Source: Stenotrophomonas maltophilia
GTDB lineage: Bacteria; Pseudomonadota; Gammaproteobacteria; Xanthomonadales; Xanthomonadaceae
DNA: 64,000 bases
Reading direction: 5' to 3'
Assembly (NCBI RefSeq): GCF_004920835.1
Contig: NZ_QFHO01000010.1
Coordinates: 1-64,000, forward strand
Position 1 is the first letter of the stretch. Every line of letters starts with the position of its first letter. Under the pieces are notes generated by a model that was not told the origin of the DNA, made no database searches, and saw nothing but the letters and a program-made list of their open reading frames with translations. The translations under genes were made by a program, and so were the position numbers. This document shows, one piece after another, positions 62,147 to 64,000 of this stretch.

Positions 62147-62250
62147 GGCCGGGGCGGTCGGGTTCGCGGGGGTGTCTGCGGCATGGATGCCGCGGCCAAG
62201 CCCCCATGGACGGGTTTACGGCGTCCCCCGCGAACCCGACCGTCCCGGCC
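62147..62250. repeat. 104-bp element with 26-bp inverted arms
   Basis: The left arm starts GGCCGGGGCGGTCGGGTTCG (62147-62172) and the right arm (62225-62250) is its inverse with a single mismatch. A smaller GCGGCAT/ATGCCGC hairpin lies inside. It may be a terminator-like or mobile repeat. Confidence 0.85.
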
Positions 62251-62304
62251 AACCCCGGGATAGCCGTACGCGACCCACCACGAGGGGCTCCGCCGTTGGC
62301 CGCC

Positions 62305-63921
62305 TTACTCGATCCTCTCACGCTCGATCGGCACACTCCGCGGGTTCTGCATGTGCTCCCGCGCCGCGCCATAGCGCTGCTGCCGCTTCTGATGGAACAC
62401 CACGAACTCATCCCGTGGCAGCGGCCGCGAGAACAGCCAACCCTGCGCGAACTCGACCTTCCGGGTATGCAGATACGCCAACTGTGCCTCGGTCTCCACG
62501 CCCTCGGCGACCACCCACAGGCCCAGCTCCTTGGCCATGTCGATGATGTGCGGCGTGACCGGACTGGTCGCACTCTCGGTGCCGATCGCATCGATGAACG
62601 ACTTGTCGATCTTCAGTGCATCCAGTGGCAGCTGCTCCAGGTACTGCAGGCTGGAAAAGCCCACGCCGAAGTCATCGATCGCCACGCTGTGGCCGGCCCG
62701 GCGTGCCTGCGCCAGCATCGTGCGTGCGCGGTCCAGGTCGAGGAAGCCGTGCTCGGTCGCTTCCATCCAGATCTGCTGCGGCAGGATGCCGCTGCCGGCC
62801 ATGTGCTTGGCGATCAACTTCAATGCACGCCCACTGCTGATGTCCTCGGCGGCGAGATTGATCGCGATGTGCGCGCTGCGGTCGGCCACCAGCAGCTCGC
62901 GCATGTCGCGCACCACGTTCTCGATCACTAGATCGGTGATCGCGCCGATCATGCCGGTCTCTTCGGCCAGGGGAATGAACAGGTCGGGGCGGACCTGGGT
63001 GCCATCCTGACGCTGCCATCGAATCAATGCTTCGGCGCCCACGCAGATGCCGGTATCCAGTTCGATGATCGGCTGGTAGTGCAGGTACAGCTCGCGGCGG
63101 CGGATCGCGGTGGCCAGTTCGCCGCGCAGCGACAGCCGGCGGCGCGACAGCCAGATCACCAGGCCGGCACCCACGGCAGCCATCAGCAACCCGAGCGGCA
63201 CGTACAGCCATGCCTGCTGGCGGAAGGTGGCGGCCAGTGCCGTGCGTGGCGTGGTGGCGATCGCCAGCCATTCGCCATTGCGGGCGGTGGCGTAGAGGGT
63301 GTTGCGGTCAAGCCCTTCGCCCGGGTTGCGCAGCAGGGTCTCCAGCAGCGCCGGATCCATGCCGTCCTGCTTGGCCAGCAGGCGGCCGTCCGGGCTGGCC
63401 AGGGCCAGGCGCACGTTGGGGTCGGCGATGACATCGACGAAACGGCGCGGGTCGACCAGCACGTCGTAGGCGCCGTACAGGATCGACAGCACCTGGCGGC
63501 GCCCGCTGGTTTCGGGGCGCACGTCCACCGCGATGCCGGCCCCTTCGCTGGTCACATGATCGGCCTTGGGCTGCTTCACATCGGCCAGGAACGGGCCCCA
63601 CGACGTGCAGCGCAGCGTGCCGCCTTCGAAATAGCCCATCTGGTCGATCGACGGCGTGGTCATCACCAGGGTCTGCATGCGCCGGATATGGTCCGGGCTG
63701 CACGGCACGTGGACGCCTGCCTCCGCCGACTTCAGCGCGGCCAGCGCGTCATGGTAGGACTGGTCGGAACGGCGCAGGGCGCGGCCGGCGATGTCGCGCA
63801 GGCGCTGCTGCTCGACACTGACCGCACGGTCCCAGGTGGCATAGGCCATCACCGCGATCGGCACAGCCGCGGCCAGCAGCGCCAGCGCGGTGCCACCAAT
63901 GATGATGCGCAGGCGGCTCAT
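62305..63921 (-). CDS. CSS-EAL cyclic-di-GMP phosphodiesterase
   Basis: 538 residues. Helix 1 (IIIGGTALALLAAAVPIAVMAY) and helix 2 (LYVPLGLLMAAVGAGLVIWL, about 238-258) frame a periplasmic CSS sensor domain with the cysteine motif TLRCTSWGPF. The EAL domain has its catalytic residues: GAEALIRW, INLAAED, MEATEHG, IDDFGVGFSSL, KIDKSFID and AEGVETE. It should hydrolyse c-di-GMP in response to periplasmic redox state, as known for CSS-EAL enzymes. Monocistronic here. Confidence 0.92.
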   Translation of the reverse strand: MSRLRIIIGGTALALLAAAVPIAVMAYATWDRAVSVEQQRLRDIAGRALRRSDQSYHDALAALKSAEAGVHVPCSPDHIRRMQTLVMTTPSIDQMGYFEGGTLRCTSWGPFLADVKQPKADHVTSEGAGIAVDVRPETSGRRQVLSILYGAYDVLVDPRRFVDVIADPNVRLALASPDGRLLAKQDGMDPALLETLLRNPGEGLDRNTLYATARNGEWLAIATTPRTALAATFRQQAWLYVPLGLLMAAVGAGLVIWLSRRRLSLRGELATAIRRRELYLHYQPIIELDTGICVGAEALIRWQRQDGTQVRPDLFIPLAEETGMIGAITDLVIENVVRDMRELLVADRSAHIAINLAAEDISSGRALKLIAKHMAGSGILPQQIWMEATEHGFLDLDRARTMLAQARRAGHSVAIDDFGVGFSSLQYLEQLPLDALKIDKSFIDAIGTESATSPVTPHIIDMAKELGLWVVAEGVETEAQLAYLHTRKVEFAQGWLFSRPLPRDEFVVFHQKRQQRYGAAREHMQNPRSVPIERERIE

Positions 63922-64000
63922 GGCTGGAGCTCCGGCGGGGCAGGCAGGTCAGGGCGCATGGTCAGGGCCGGTCCTTGGGCAGGTGCGGCTATCTGAGCAT

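Larger units (their letters stand above)
61991..62304. other. Gap of repeats
   Basis: No gene is evident. It holds two REP units (62012-62034, 62048-62068) and a large GC-rich palindrome (62147-62250) between the converging MFS and EAL genes. Confidence 0.6.

Overview
The window reads as a chromosome segment of a Stenotrophomonas maltophilia-complex bacterium (Xanthomonadaceae). The backbone is GC-rich. Gene content fits this group: two-domain GlnE, homodimeric AceE, an Oar-type TonB-dependent receptor and effector proteins with the Xanthomonadales T4SS signal domain (XVIPCD). The intergenic gaps are also full of short palindromes that begin GTAG and end CTAC, like the SMAG/REP elements known from this species. 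No rRNA, tRNA or CRISPR array was seen.

Layout. 1-354: repeats only. 355-9784: two divergent groups that look like a peptidoglycan-peptide uptake and degradation locus: L-Ala-D/L-Glu epimerase and NlpC/P60 on the minus strand; transglutaminase, TonB-dependent receptor, penicillin-binding-type serine hydrolase and D-Ala-D-Ala dipeptidase on the plus strand. 10081-26861: housekeeping and small envelope genes (EF-hand protein, HAD hydrolase, 2-oxoadipate dioxygenase/decarboxylase, CoA-transferase, glnE, queuosine-precursor transporter, a DUF2145 operon, ELM1-like protein, RutE-like reductase, YceI, siderophore-interacting protein). 26921-27528: PadR regulator with a triple CGATATATCG operator. 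28027-30714: aceE.

30800-46900 is accessory. First comes a low-GC type II restriction-modification set (m5C methylase, TdeIII-like nuclease, a third small gene). Then a minus-strand structured RNA with the architecture of phage C4 antisense RNA lies ahead of small hypothetical genes. Then four tandem Imm11-family immunity genes (the first broken by one missing G) lead into a 1117-residue effector with an N-terminal AHH nuclease-like domain and a C-terminal XVIPCD. A HTH/GIY-YIG protein, a second XVIPCD effector with a circularly permuted papain-like head, a beta-propeller protein, a HEPN-like protein and a stand-alone XVIPCD gene follow. The T4SS apparatus itself is not in the window.

46916-64000: backbone again: alpha/beta hydrolase, polysaccharide deacetylase, methyltransferase, a nickel/cobalt efflux pair (dmeF/dmeR-like) around a shared operator, a MerC protein and a COG0523 GTPase diverging from a Zur-box-like palindrome, an ABC-F ATPase, a LysR regulator facing an esterase-MFS operon, and a CSS-EAL cyclic-di-GMP phosphodiesterase. 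A recurring detail is that the terminal CTAC of REP elements provides the TAG stop codon of several neighbouring genes.
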